NCBI GenBank assembly: GCA_003254925.1
Contig: QANZ01019139.1
Span: forward strand, 1-64,000
Length of the DNA: 64,000 nucleotides
DNA from: Chamaecrista fasciculata
Lineage: Eukaryota > Streptophyta > Magnoliopsida > Fabales > Fabaceae
Direction of reading: 5' to 3'
The notes under the pieces were generated by a model. That model searched no databases. It was not told the DNA's origin and saw only the letters and a program-made list of their open reading frames with translations. Numbering within the stretch: the first letter of the stretch is position 1; the number at the start of each line of letters is the position of its first letter. A program made the position numbers and the translations under genes. This document shows positions 23,321 through 36,642 of this stretch, in pieces.

Positions 23321-24750
23321 CATTTTCCAGTTTATCAATAAGTAAAAAAAAAATTGATCTGATTTCACGTAGAAAATCTCTTCTCAGAACCAACTCACTC
23401 TACCCTCCATTTTTAGCCATTAATAAATGAAATCAGACTTGGAAACCCTTAATCTTCACATGCCCAACAACTTTACTTATTTACTTTATTGCAACGATGT
23501 TCTTAATTTTTAATTTTTCTATTCAAATTTTGGCTTAAATTCACAAAGTTTTTATTAGTACAAGTATCTTTATTTATTTCAAACACTGCATCAATTATAT
23601 CGTTCTTGATTGAAAAAATGGACTAAAATTAATCCAGACTGATGAGCACTTAACTTATATAAGTTTGATTTTATGAGAACTAATTACTAACTAATCGTAT
23701 TAAATGATGGCAAAAGTATCTTTTTGTCTTAAAATTTTACACTAATTATTATTAATTTTGTCTTCAATTTTTTTTACGATTCATTTTGTCTTTGTTCAAT
23801 TTTATATTTTGCTCTTATTTTAATTAAATATTAACAACAAATTGTACCTGACTAATAACATGTAATGTCAAATTAATAGAAAGAAACTCAAATCCACTTC
23901 AGTTAACAAAATATTATGAAGTATGTATTTAATTTATTGAAGACCATCATGTTTAATTTGGCCACTTCTTGTTTCCACTCTTTCTGCTGTCTGTAACTGT
24001 AACGTAATAAATAATGTAAGCCAATAATAATAATTGAAGTAGCTAGAGAACGGAGAAGAATAGTGTGGTACCTTAACCTGCTGCCCAGGTCCTTCTCAGG
24101 AACGTCATGTTAATTTGCATTTCTTTTTTAACTAATTTCTGGAGTCACAATATAATTAATTTTAAATTTTATATATATACAAAAACTGACAGAGAAATTC
24201 GTAAGTCTAACGATTCAGTATAATGACATACTTGAATTAATTTTATTAGTTTTCTGTTTCACTAGATATCAACCCTATAAATTATAATTGTTCAAACAAA
24301 AAATAAAACTATAAATGCTTGCGCTTAAAGGCATTTTTGTCTCTGTTGAATGCAATTCAAATAACAAGGTATAAAGAAAAGCCGTTAATTCCAAATCTAG
24401 GCCGAGACTCAATCTTTTGATGGTCTTCAAGTATTTCCTCACATCGTCCAAATCTCAATCTTCTCTAAAGTTGTACCTTGTTAGAGACTACAAATATTGG
24501 ACCAAAAATTTGTCAAAATGCAGAAATCTGAGCTCCATCTCTATGAATTGAAAGGTCATGAGAGCACACAAAGCCCTTGAGGTGAGGCTCATACAGAGAT
24601 GAGAAAGACAGACCAAAGACATTGTTAGTGAAAACCTGGTCACACAATCATCAAAACTTGCCTTATAGAAGAGGAAGAAGAGAAGAGTCATCTCACTGTA
24701 AAAGGTAGCTGATTTATTGCCAGATGGAGATGGCAGTCTGATCAATGCAA
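23321..24750. other. Spacer between LTR fragment and PIGN
   Basis: AT-rich DNA with the dispersed repeat at 23950-24096. The last 250 bases or so are likely PIGN 3' UTR. No further gene. Confidence 0.5.
23950..24096 (+). repeat. Dispersed repeat, inverted copy at 38779-38930
   Basis: GTAAGCCAATAATAATAATT, GAAGTAGCTAGAGAA and GGAGAAGAATAGTGTGGTAC are shared, in reverse orientation, with 38779-38930. Similarity spans about 150 bp. It is non-coding in both places. The nature of the repeat is unknown. Confidence 0.75.
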
Positions 24751-27700
24751 CTAAACCGCCTTTCGAGCAGCTGGGACCGATGAATTACAGTGAATATCCT
24801 TTGTGAACATATTTGTGAGGGCAAATAGTAGCAGAACGAAAACAACCTGGGCACTCACGATTCCAAAATGGCTTATGCTATTACCAATTTCCATCCAACT
24901 TCCTTTATTTTTAACCTGTCAGTCATCATCAATAATATTAGTAGCATGCCTGTGTTCTGTATATCCCAAAATACTAGTCAGCTTGGGAAATCAGTGAAAT
25001 TATCAAGAACAGGATGATCATACCAGGAAGAAGAAGTGAATGGTCATCACGTCTGAGAATAATATAACAAGAAAATAGCATCCCAACCTCGGAACTCGGT
25101 TCAATTTTGTTATCGCACTGAAAACACATCTGCATTTCATTCCATTGTAAGTTACATAAGACTAATTCATATTGAAAGAAATTTCAGAACTTCACTATTC
25201 TTTAAGATTTTAATTGCAAGCACGATATACATTTTAAGATCAACAATGAAATATAATTCAGTGACTGGTCTGATGACTGGCAACCAATCCTTCTTTAGTA
25301 ATGAGTTGATCTACTTTAGAGCCAACTCAACAACTTTTCACATTCGACAATGATGATGGTGATAACCAATCATGGTAAAATTCACAGCTTTGGAAATAGT
25401 ATACAAGGGGCAAAACTTTTTCATTGGCATGCATCAACAGAAAGAAATGATTTTATCCATTTACGATAATTGAGTCTCAAACAGTATATATATAGAAACA
25501 GTTGCAAATAACTTCAATGGAAAAGGTTGTAAGTCTACTTACATGACAAGCATGAATGGTATAAATAGCTTGAAGATGAGGAGGGCTGCCATCAGAAATG
25601 GCTGCAATTGCAAATAATATCAGTTCTCAAGCAGAACAAAGACAGGCAATAAAGATTTCTCAAATGTAAAGATGTACTTACACTAAAGATGGTAATGAAC
25701 CGATAGACAGATGAAATCTCGAAACTAGCAATACTTGCAAAATTTCCCGTTCCAAAGAAGGCAACATTGAACAAAACCAACTGCATTATACAATAATTAG
25801 TAATTTTCTATATACGTTATTAACAACCATTTTCTATATACAATAATTAGTAATTTTCTATATACGTTAAATAATTAGTCAGGCTTTGTCTGATATACAT
25901 TATTAACAACCAGGTGGAGTTTTCACTCAATCCTAATGATACACTGATAAAAACCAGGTGACTGGGATCTATTTCACTATTTCGTCCTTTAAAGATCTAT
26001 TTCTCCATTACACATCTTGAGGAGACAGCTCTAGCATCATCATGAACATTTTCTCAAATTACTAATTAAAGAATAACTTCAAAGTTCCAAGCCATACAAA
26101 GTAAACAAAAAGAAAAGTTGTCGGTGTGTAATTAAACCATTAGACATCATTCTATCTCAGTCACCAAAACTTCCCTCGCAGAAAACTAGTGTAATGAAAA
26201 AGTTAAGTCACGTTAAAAAGCATGTAATCAAAATATTAAAAAAAAAATCAAATTTAATGAACCTAAGGAAATATGATGAAGAATAAGACTTACAAAGATC
26301 AATGGGATTCTCACGTCAGATAATTGCAAAGACCTATTATCATATCCAAGGATAAGATGATTCTCAACATTTTCAACAGAAGTTGATGACTTTGTCATGA
26401 TATTTAAATTGATAATTGTATTTTCCATTAGTATCCAAGCCATGAGTACAAGAGCAAGAGCAGCATAAAATACAGCTTCATATCTGCACTTAAGGAGAAA
26501 AGGATTAAATATCTAAAATGTTCATAGTAATTAAGTCTAAATAGCATAAACAACCAAAGAAGCTGCTGAATGAGATATACCCAATGGAAAGAAGGAGGAA
26601 TGATGGTGCAAAGCCAAGAAATATTGAAGTGAGCCTAGACAAGAGGCTATTTGCTGAAAATAGTGGGAGTACCATTGAAAACCCTAGAAAAAGGAGATAA
26701 ATATCAATTGATGTTGAATCTGATATTTTCTGGAACAATCAAATGACAAATTAGGTAATGTAGTAAAAATATAGAATGATTACTAATAAACTGATAAAAA
26801 AACGCAAACCAGTTATGTGAAACAAATTTGGTGTATAGACCTTCAAATCCACCCCAATAACAATTAAAATACAAGGTATATTTTGAAATTAAGAAACAAC
26901 AACACCCCTATAACTTGAGTGTGTGCTTTATGTTAGCTATAAAACCAAACTATTTTGGGATGTATCTTAATAGCTCAATTATCTAGTAAAAACTATACTC
27001 AAGGAAGAAAAACAACAATGCATCACGTATGTCAAAAAAAAATTGGTTAAGAAGCAAAAAAAATGAAACTAGTACAATGCTGCCATTACAAAAAATGTAT
27101 GAATGAAATGGCAATAAGGAACTCAAGCAAAAGGAGATGAATTAATAGTATACCAGCAATAAACCAGTTAATCAACTGGTGTAATACATGCAGTTCTTGC
27201 TTCTCAGTTCTGTGAGATGTTGATAAATACACCATCACCGAAGAAAAACCAACCAAAATAGCCTAGTCATGACCAAATAAAAGGTAATAAGTGGATTGGT
27301 AAGAAACTATATACGATCAAGCTTGCAAACCAAATTAAAAAAAAGGCACCTGTAAGTAAAATAGAGCTGCAGACTTGGGACTCTTCAACTCATGATTGCA
27401 GATACTAAGCCAATGCATACTCCCACCAGCATGTACATCTAACCATCTCGCAGCTATTCCTATAACAATGATAATAGCTCCACTAGCAATCCTGCGAACA
27501 CAGTTATAGAATGACAAGACAGAAAAAGTGACTGATAAACTTTTTTAAAATATATACAAAGTCTATAGGAGTAGAAGGAAGATGGAAGATTGACAAAACG
27601 GAGGGGAAAGTAAAAGATGGAAGATCGATAAATAACCACATTAACACCTCTTTGAAGTATGGGTAAAGTTGCATTTGCATGCTATCAATAACAGCACAAA

Positions 27701-30700
27701 AAGACCAATTAACATATCAATGTCAAACACTAACAGAGACTAAGTATAATCCAGAACATGGACAAGTTTGTAAATTACTCTTGAGTAAAATTGCTAGACC
27801 ATTAGGATTTTATAAAGGGAGGAAAAAAAAATACTAATGGTATGTTCAAGAGATGGGAGGAGAAGGGAAGATTAAGTGATGAATTTCCTTCCCTTGTTAG
27901 GGGAGTTTTCCTCTCCAAAATCCCCCAAAAGAGGAAGACAGGAAAAATTTTGGAAGGTTAGTTGAAAATCCTTCATTCTAGATTCCCAAACAAGGGAGAA
28001 GTTTCAATGAACCCTTCCCCTCCCCTCCATTATCCCACTTTCAAGCAAGAGGAGCTGACAGGAATTAGGACACTCACTAAAGTGAGTAGGTTTCTTATCT
28101 TCTTGCATCCCTCTAGTGTCCTATACATAGGTATCCTAAAAAAGTAAAACTCTCCACTATAAAAAAAATGATGATATTGGCTTATAATTATAAATGCATA
28201 TCCCTAAGTATTGAAAGAGTTTAAAAAATTATATATTACACAATCTTGAAAATTCACCAGGAAAATTTGACTATCATGCATCATTGTTTTAAAAACTAAA
28301 ATACTAAATAATTTGTGAGTTCAGTTGTGCAGGTTATGTTATTCTCAAATGTTGAGCATTGGTTGCTTATTAATTACATAAAGGATGATCAATGCAAGTG
28401 ACATACACTAGTTGATTGTTGTCAGGAATTTCTGCCGGCATCAATGTGAAAAGGGACAAGAACCAACATGAAAGGCAAACAAAAATTGGTATCCCTGGTC
28501 TCCAAGGAATTGACTTCAAAAGATAAAATGAAGCAGCAGCCCCTGCAATCAAGAAGCACCAAGTATAGAGCTTCCTTTCAGTGAAGCTGTTCACCTGCAG
28601 ATGAACTAAATAGTTTAGAAAACATGGAATATCACTTTAGAAGGCTAGAAAAATGAAACTAACATTCATACCAGGAACTCAAGAATAAAAATTGAGACAG
28701 CAGCAGTGGCCAGAAGTTTGATGAAATAATTCATTCTTCTACCAGATAAATGCTTCCATAGTGCTTTTAGAAACTGATATTCACTAAATATTTTCATCCA
28801 TAAGAATGATGTCATAATCATGTATGCATAATAAAGAGGAGGAGAGTGTTGCAGAAATAACAGAAAACAAAGTATTCCCATCACCATACATCCAAATAGG
28901 TGAACCTGCAAAATAAGATAGGATACAAGACTTATTTAATTGATAGCCATAAAATAGAAAAGAACTGAGACTAAAAGGAATTCAATTTGACCAAAACTAT
29001 ATTCAGCGCAGAAATTCGATCAACCAGGCCATCATGTAATTCATACATCCTCATTTATATAATGGTATTTGTTTCTCTATATTGTCCCTGTATTTCCTTC
29101 CACTTACTACAGTTCCCAAGAAAATAACCAAGGATAACATTAGGAAATGCTAAGCTTACACAAGCATTACTTTTCCAAGTTTATTTCGGGGAACTGCTTG
29201 CTCCGTTCCAAAAATAATTCCTGGCAATGAAGTATAAGACTGCAGCACATGAAGAATTAGATAAATCATCCAACCAATGTACCCAAGGGTAATTACAGTC
29301 ATCAGCATCAGCCAGTCATAAGTCTGAAAATAGTGAAGTCCTTGCAATGCCAAACTTCTGAGGTCTTGGGACAGGTTCAATGCAGATTCATAATCTCTAG
29401 CCAATATCAGACCCTCAATTTTATCCAATATTGAGGAATAATCATTGAGTGGCTTGAAAGGCTTGAAGTAAATAGAATGTGACTGCTTAATATCTGAAAT
29501 GGTCAATGAATACAACATAAATAAGCAATTCTCCAACATATTTCCCTTCTATATAATACTCAATGTTGTCAACGCAGAAAACATCACTTTAATCTTCTTC
29601 GACATTTTGCTCGTGAAAGATATATAACATTTTGCTTGTAAATTGGCTCCTCGCTAATCTTCTTTAAATTGTGACAGTGAATAATAATAATGCCCCCAGT
29701 CATAATCATATTTAAAAAAAAAATCATTATTCAAAACATGAAAGCACCAACTATCAAACCAGTGGTACCAAAGTAAAGAAAAAAAGTGTCATGCCAAGGG
29801 ATTCAAGGAACCAATACAGTCCATATTAAATTCAATTAATGCAGGCAAAGGATACATGATTTCCGCAGAAACTGGTTCAGAATTTCCTTCGTATTGGCTA
29901 GCACAGCTTCAACTTCGTCTGCCTAGAATGTAACACAAAATTAAGGCCTTTTTTAGGTCCTCTAACAATTATTAATAGCCTGCTAAAATTTCCAAGTTGA
30001 ACTCCAAACAATAAAATGCTTTGCAATTATTCATGCAAGTTTCACTTTCCTGCCACTTTTCCACAAGACCTATCAAATTAACAAAACACAACAAAAAACA
30101 AAAGAAGGTGGCATGATATTCCACTAAGTGTAGCAAGCAACACTAGATATGCCTGACATTCATGAACATCAGCAAAATGCTCTTTATAATTCAGGGTCAA
30201 AGGAAGATACCTTGGTCATGTTAATGTAGTCCAAGGGCAAACTTCCAACAGAATTAACAGGACACGGCTGACCGAGAAGTGTCGACTGTCGTAAAAATGA
30301 ATTAGCATATCAGAATAATGAAAATTAAGGATGGTCAGAGATTTCTACTTTCAAAAATGAATAGAAATCTTCAATAATAAAATGCACAACCATCAGTGGT
30401 GCAATATCAGCTTGATTGACATCCACCCTTTCTATTCCATGCAGGCCCCATTCAATTGGTGTTGGTGTGTCATGCACATGGTCATCAACAAACCGATAAC
30501 CACAATCAGTATGGTTGCTGCTGGAAATTGGCTTCGGATATTTAACCCCAGCTCCCCAGGCAACAAGAGGAGTATCAGTATTTGAAGGATGTCCATCTCC
30601 ATGACTTCCTATAAAATGAAAACTATAATTATTTCACCTTCTCTATTTCAACACTGCAACAGATACTCCCTCCCATTTTGAGTCTCAGTTGAATTTGTTT

Positions 30701-32510
30701 ACAAAGTTCAAGAGAACTTTTATTTTTAAAATAAAGGACAGTGTTTCAGCGCTTGGATTGCTTGGATTTTTTAGGTTTACTAAAATGTAGATGTTAAGTT
30801 ATCCTTATAACAAAGCCCAGCTTCAGTACTTTACAACAATCTATAAAGGAAATCGTGAAAACTCCGTTCATGTGGCAATCCAAAAGTATATAAAGGGATA
30901 AATACGGTTTTATAAAATTTTAAAAAAAAAATAAATAAATAAACCTTTGTCACTCATCCCATGATCTGCTGTAAAGATGTAAGCTGTACGGTTGTCCTCA
31001 AAATAATCTTGAACGAGATTATAAACACTTTCAGCTACATGGTCAACAACCTTAACATTGTTGAGATAGATGTTGGAGTAAGGCCTATGTGCATGGCCAT
31101 TAGAGTCACAACCAAGTAGGTGCAGAAATATAACAAGATTATCCTGCAAAAGTATCTCCTTCAACTTCGAGTCTTCCCTGGACCTATTCAAAAGACTTCG
31201 AAATTGATCAAGAGACCACATGTCCAGAAAGGAAGCATCTGCATTAAAAATTTGAGAGAGATGAATCAATAATCAATTCACTGAAATTGAGGACTATAAA
31301 AGTTTATATATAACATAATAAATCTATGATAGATAGCAATGCAAGATAGACAACCAATGATAAGAAAAAAATAGTATCATGGGCAGAAAAATACTAGCAT
31401 ATTGGAAAATAAAGTATTAAAGTGGATAAATAATTCAATTATGATTTTTCTTATTTTATTTTACTGTTCAGATTTAAGAAAATAGTAGCAGAAAATGCTC
31501 TTTATCATTAAAACAGTTAATATTCAGACGGCAGAAACTGTGACCAAACCAGTTGCAAAGTCTTCAAACTCATGGGGATAGGTATTCCAGGTGCTGTGCT
31601 GCAAGCCACCACAGAAAATTGGAACTATATCGGGACTGCCATAAGAAACTGTATGCTTGCTTCTGTTAAAGACTGAATCGAATTCAACAGGATTAGCCTT
31701 CCACCCTGAACAAAACGCGAAGCATCTGTCAGTGGACAGAAAGCCTTGAAAATCATCAAGACGACAAAGGGACAAGACCCACCTTTTGTAACTGCACTAG
31801 GATCCTCATAAAAGCCAGCAATTAAGGAAACATGACCCGGTCTTGACTCTGTTGGAGGGCGAGCATGAGACACTCCCCAGCGACCTTGTGTTTTTATTAT
31901 GTCTCTTAAGAACGGTGCTCTGTAATTCCCTTCAGCATCCGGCTCAAAGAATTTGTCAGCACGCAAGCCATCAGCTGCATTATTATTTTAGCTTCACCCC
32001 AATAAGTAAAATCCAGAATTTTAAGCAATGGAATGCCATGTTAAGAAAAATGTCAGCTCCCACCAGGAGTTGCATATCAATCAATTATGGAAGTTCGAGA
32101 CAAAGGGTAAAACTCAACCTTACGTATTCAGAATTGAGAGAATCAAGTGTCAAAGAAAACGCAAAGCTAAAAACCTATACATTGAATTCATTCTCAACTT
32201 CATAATTACCAAGCAAATCCTAGAAGCACGGTGGAAACAGTTGAAACAGACAATTGAAGAAACAGATCGTACCAACAAGAAGAACGAGACGGTTGGCAGG
32301 GGCAGCGAAGCGAGGAGTGACGAGATCGACGCCGTGAACAATGGGGGTCTTGAAATAAATGTCGAATATGCTGAGCATATAAACTGCATGAAGAATCACA
32401 CCCAGTACAACCAGCCATCTTTCCCGTCTCTTCAACCACTTTGTTCTACCAGATGAAGTTGCTTTGCTTCTCTGGGCATCTCTGCTGCCCAAGATCCCAT
32501 CGCCACGCAT
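24751..32510 (-). CDS. PIGN: GPI ethanolamine phosphate transferase 1 (PIG-N/Mcd4)
   Basis: PIGN adds ethanolamine phosphate to the first mannose of the GPI anchor precursor in the ER lumen. Eighteen exons (32510-32273, 31974-31783, 31705-31550, 31238-30945, 30608-30391, 30285-30211, 29922-29856, 29493-29171, 28905-28672, 28594-28407, 27491-27350, 27262-27154, 26683-26581, 26483-26294, 25780-25682, 25601-25543, 25129-25024, 24915-24751) keep one frame and give 985 aa. An N-terminal membrane anchor spans about 31-52. The alkaline-phosphatase-like catalytic domain has DGLRAD at 81-86, the nucleophile region [12 protein letters not shown] with T121, and [10 protein letters not shown] near 284-293. 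The C-terminal half is a multi-membrane-span PigN domain. The length matches plant and animal PIG-N. It lies next to CFM2, as in Arabidopsis. Confidence 0.95.
25787..25869. repeat. Tandem duplication in a PIGN intron
   Basis: A 33-bp block (beginning TATACAATAATTAGTAAT) at 25787-25819 is repeated exactly at 25837-25869, a period of 50 bp. It lies in the intron between exons 14 and 15 and leaves the coding exons intact. Confidence 0.85.
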
Positions 32511-34244
32511 TTCCTTTGTTGTTTCTTCTTCTTCAGAAATAGTAATTGATTTGGAATTGGAACTTCCTGCTTTGCCTTGTCAACTCAATACTAAGCCCAA
32601 CGATGAATAGACGACGGCAACTTCACAAGTTCGTTCTACACTTCTACTCATTCTTAGTAAACGACTGTATGTATTGCCTTAATGAATTTTTTTATTTTAT
32701 CGGAAATATATAATTATTTTAACATTTTCATCTACTTATTATTCTCCCTTATTGCTTCGGGCATCGTGTAAATTTCTCAAAACAATCAAAAACCCTAAAC
32801 CCTATAATGTATGTGCGTCGTCGTAGTGTGTGTTTTTGGGTCATGTAATTTTTCTGGGTCACTTGTATCTTTGTAAGAATTTCCAAACACTATATTTTCT
32901 TTCGGGTCGAAGACTGATCACTATGTCTGGGCTCTTGTGGGCCGAGGCCCAAATTCCTGTAACAAATAACACTTATTTTTTTTTATATAATTAAAGGTTA
33001 TTTAAAGTATTTACTATTTACTGCCAATAATAGAGATTAATTTTGCTAAAAAAAAAAAAGAGATTAATACTTTCTTTAATTTGTAGGGTTTTTTTGGTAG
33101 ATCATTCCATATCCAAACTTATAAATTAAATCCTTGATATTTGATTACACTAAACAAATTCTTAGCATTTGATTATACCTCTTGAGATACATTTTCTTCT
33201 TTTTATTAATATAAACAATTAAATATGCCACTGTAAAGGAAAAAACATTGTGTAGCCTTTTTAGAATGAAGGATTTTCAACTAACCTTCGAAAATGGTAG
33301 AACCAATAAATAAAAAGGGAAAGGATAGATCATTAAAGTATATATAGAAAAAATATGTCATGCAAGTTTCAACTGTTAGTCGATCAAGTTAATTACACAA
33401 TTTTTCTTTATTCAATAATAATATAATTGAAAAACTCATTTAACTCATTTTTAATTTACTTTATAATCATTTAGCCGAAAATTTTGTAATTGCACAGCCT
33501 CTCATGAAACCAAACAAATTTTGAATCTTTTAATTCTCAAAACTCAAAAGTTTATGCGGATAGTTAATCATTCTAAAATGAAGTGTTAAGCTATAGTCTT
33601 TTGGACGTATTTATGCACACTCTAAGATAGCCCTTATCTTGATCATTATGTGATAGTGAAAGTTGAGAGAAGTTGAGAGAAAAGCACTAGATGCACGATT
33701 GTTAGATAAGCTGAAAATCCAAACCCATGACATAGGACGTAATATGGAGATTGTTTCTTCTTTATTTGAGTTCGTCCATATTGGTACGAGAAATCTTATC
33801 CATATATCACTTTGAACCTAATTTATTATCTTAGCTTGTATAGTTTCTCTTCGTATAAAGTCAGTAAAAATAGCCAATTAAAAGTGTAATTTCACAGTTG
33901 ATGATATTGTTGTATCTTTACTTCACTTTCTCTCATTGGTCGGGTTTCAATTATCCACTGAAGTGTAAACCTTACAGCAATTTAATTGACAAAGGCAAGT
34001 ACTCAGAAAAAATGTACCTTGTCAAGTATCTCTAGTTATTTTCTTATTCGTCAATATGTTTTTCATTTGTTATGTATTTGTGTTTCTCCCATTCAATATC
34101 TTATATTATATGACTCTACCCTTTTCTGGTCGTCCATGTTTAAAACTATAGTCTATGAAATTAAAAATAAGAGAAAATTTACTATTTGGTCTCTCTTTCT
34201 TTACTAAGTTAACAATTTAGTCCCTTATTTATTTTCCATACATA
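32511..34244. other. PIGN upstream region and Helitron-like body
   Basis: Contains the telo-box and, at 33262-33294, a 33-bp block matching 27948-27980 (a PIGN intron) in inverted orientation with one mismatch. The right part probably belongs to the Helitron-like element ending at 34278. No coding exon. Confidence 0.45.
32791..32804 (+). promoter_or_regulatory. Telo-box upstream of PIGN
   Basis: AACCCTAAACCCTA contains overlapping AAACCCTA-type telo-box units about 280 bp upstream of the PIGN start codon. In plants such boxes occur in promoters of genes active in dividing cells and bind TRB factors. A role here is inference. Confidence 0.4.
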
Positions 34245-34278
34245 TTTGCGTGCCCGTTAGGGCACGCAAAACCCCTAG
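34245..34278 (+). mobile_element. Helitron-like 3' terminus
   Basis: A perfect hairpin, TTTGCGTGCCC / GGGCACGCAAA (34245-34270), is followed by ACCC and CTAG (34275-34278) and then T. This is the textbook Helitron 3' end. The body would extend to the left, but the TC start was not located. Similar termini occur at 40925 and 41210 on the other strand. Confidence 0.65.
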
Positions 34279-34301
34279 TTTCTTTTTAAGAGTCCCGGCC
34301 A

Positions 34302-34834
34302 AGGTTGCAAATTGTGGTTGCGGTTGTGTTGCGATTACTGCCGTTGCGGGTATTGCGGGTGTTACGATGCGGGTTGCGGTTACTGCGGTCGTGAATTTTT
34401 TTAAAATTGCACAAAATGTTAAATTTTAAAAGTTAAATATATTATATGAACTCATACATATATGAATTCACACCTCACTCATTCTTCTCAAATTCAATCT
34501 CTCCATCTTATTATCTCATATTTGAAGTTATGATAATAAGTGGTGGATATAATAAATCAACCAATAAACTCTCCAATTCTTCTACACACTCTTTCTATGT
34601 CTCTCCCTAATTTTTCAGATCAATATTTCTTTAAATCAGAAAAAAAAAATAAGCATATAAATCGCAACGTAACCGCATTTTTGCCGCATCGCCGCAACAT
34701 TGCGGCCGCAACACCTTTACATTGCAGTGCAACCCTGTGACACTGCAAATTGCGGTGTGATGCGGTTGCGTTGCTTACCGCAACCGCAATATAGCGGCCG
34801 CAATTGGTGATGCGGTTCGCAATTTGCAACCATG
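34302..34834. mobile_element. Mutator-like foldback MITE rich in GCGGTTGCGG (family C), with intact 10-bp target duplication
   Basis: The element begins AGGTTGCAAATTG and ends CAATTTGCAACCATG, an inverted pair. It is flanked by identical 10-bp repeats GTCCCGGCCA at 34292-34301 and 34835-34844. Both arms are built of GCGGTTGCGG-like repeats around an AT-rich centre. A 9-11 bp duplication is characteristic of MULEs. The exact duplication suggests a fairly young insertion. It carries no coding capacity. Confidence 0.85.
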
Positions 34835-35261
34835 GTCCCGGCCACTTTAATATAAAAAATTCATATATGGGAGTTGGTTTAATATGGGGATATGAAGCGA
34901 ATCACCTGGTGTAGCCCCAACATATAATGGGGACATTTACTTAAGATCCAATCTATTGGGTCACCATCGAATAAATGTACGAAACAAAACAAATCAAAAG
35001 CAACCCCATTTATGATATACCATACCTGACACATACATAATAATAGATCTTAATTATTTGATGCATGATTTTCATAGCACATTAAAAGCACCCAAAGCAA
35101 AATAATAATATATAGATGTGTAGATAAATTAAAGAGCTACGTCCTAGACTGATGAACAACATCAGAAAATGTAGGTATAAAATTATACAAACACATACGG
35201 CTCATTAACAAGAGTGATTAGGAAGAAAACATAGATTAACATTAATATGAATATATAGTAA

Positions 35262-36566
35262 TTAAGGACACTTGGTTCGGTTGCCATGGGTGATCATGTC
35301 GGTGTAGCACTTGCCACAGAGTTCGCGGTTACCGGCAGTTCCGGGAGGAACGCACTTGCACCGCTCACAGCAGGTACCGCATGCTCTCATGCACACTCTC
35401 TTCCTTGAGTGCAACTGACACCTGTTCTCACACACTGGCGCGCAATCTGCAGTATATATCAATAATATTAATATTAATAATCACCGCCCTTCATTTATTT
35501 ATATATTCAAACACACATACAACTTACAACAAGTTCAATCAATCATGCCTTCTAATTTCTAACCTCACATTGCAAGAGAGAGAATTCCACGATATACGAG
35601 GCCTTTCAATTCATTATTATTATTACTATCTCTTAAAATATACACCAAAAATTTTAAAAATTTTAAGATTACTTATTAATTGCACAGTCGTACATGTGTC
35701 TTGCTTGTTCCATTTCCAAAATATCAGTAACCAATTTCAAGGTATATATATATAAAAAAAAAAAAAAAATTTCTCACGTACTAATTAAATGCGCAGCTTC
35801 TAGTGCTTACAAGAAGAAAAGATTGTCAATACTGATTTTTATTTTGCTTTAGTACCAACATTAAAAAAAACAAACAAACAAATAGGGCAAAAACTCCTGG
35901 TTCATGAGATATTTTTCAGAAAAAATAAATAAATTCTGCCATAAATTGAAAACCACGTACACTTTACCATGAATTCTATGGCAAAAGAAATTTTGGAGAC
36001 GAAATTAAAAATGAGTAAAATTTATGGACTAATAAAATTTTTTTGCTAGTGTACCTTTGAGTGATTTAACAATGGTAGCCGTTGGAGGTGAAGCAACAGG
36101 CGGTTTCACTGGTACAGGAGAAACCACTGGCGGTTTCACTGGTGCCGGAGAAACCACTGGCGGTTGAGTTGGTGGCTGCACCGCCGGAGGTGTCGGCGGC
36201 TTTAGTGGTGGCGCCGCCACAGGAGCCACCTGTTTCATATTTATTATCAAGGAAAAATCAGTGAGCTTTGAACTTTAAACTATGTGATTTTGAGTCATTA
36301 ATGGGGAATGAGACCATAAATTAAACGGATCAGGAAATAAAGTGCGAACTTGACAGTATATATACCTTCATTACGAGCTCTTCATTGTCACAATAAACCT
36401 GCACATACATTTTTTTTTTTTTTTAAAAAAAAAGGTGATCGATATAGAATGATTAGTAAATAATTAGTAGTGTAAATAATTAAGGTGAGTGAGTGGGAGG
36501 CATACATACATTTGTAGCGAACAGAGCGAAAAAGGCTAACATGAAAAGTGTAGATTTGGAAGCCAT
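35262..36566 (-). CDS. GASA14: Proline-rich gibberellin-regulated GASA/Snakin peptide (GASA14-like)
   Basis: Four exons (36566-36510, 36398-36366, 36229-36055, 35446-35262) encode 149 aa. Residues 1 to about 22 form a signal peptide ending near VYC, so the protein enters the apoplast or cell wall. Residues of about 32-85 are a Pro/Val-rich spacer of repeated KPPVVSPVP-like units. The C-terminal 60 residues are a GASA domain with all twelve cysteines, including the paired CC and the terminal KCP. Family members respond to gibberellin and act in growth, stress responses and redox balance; the Pro-rich architecture is that of Arabidopsis GASA14, although its spacer is longer. Exon 2 is only 33 nt, which explains why simple ORF reading splits the gene. 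A TATA box lies about 70 bp upstream. Confidence 0.93.
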
Positions 36567-36634
36567 TATAAACTGGAGAGGAAGAGATAGCCAGATAGGT
36601 AGTCTATTATGAACTTGTCTCAACCAGAGTGCGG

Positions 36635-36642
36635 TATAAATA
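36635..36642 (-). promoter_or_regulatory. TATA box of the GASA gene
   Basis: The minus strand reads CTATTTATACC, about 70 bp upstream of the start codon. This is the expected distance for a short 5' leader. Confidence 0.5.
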
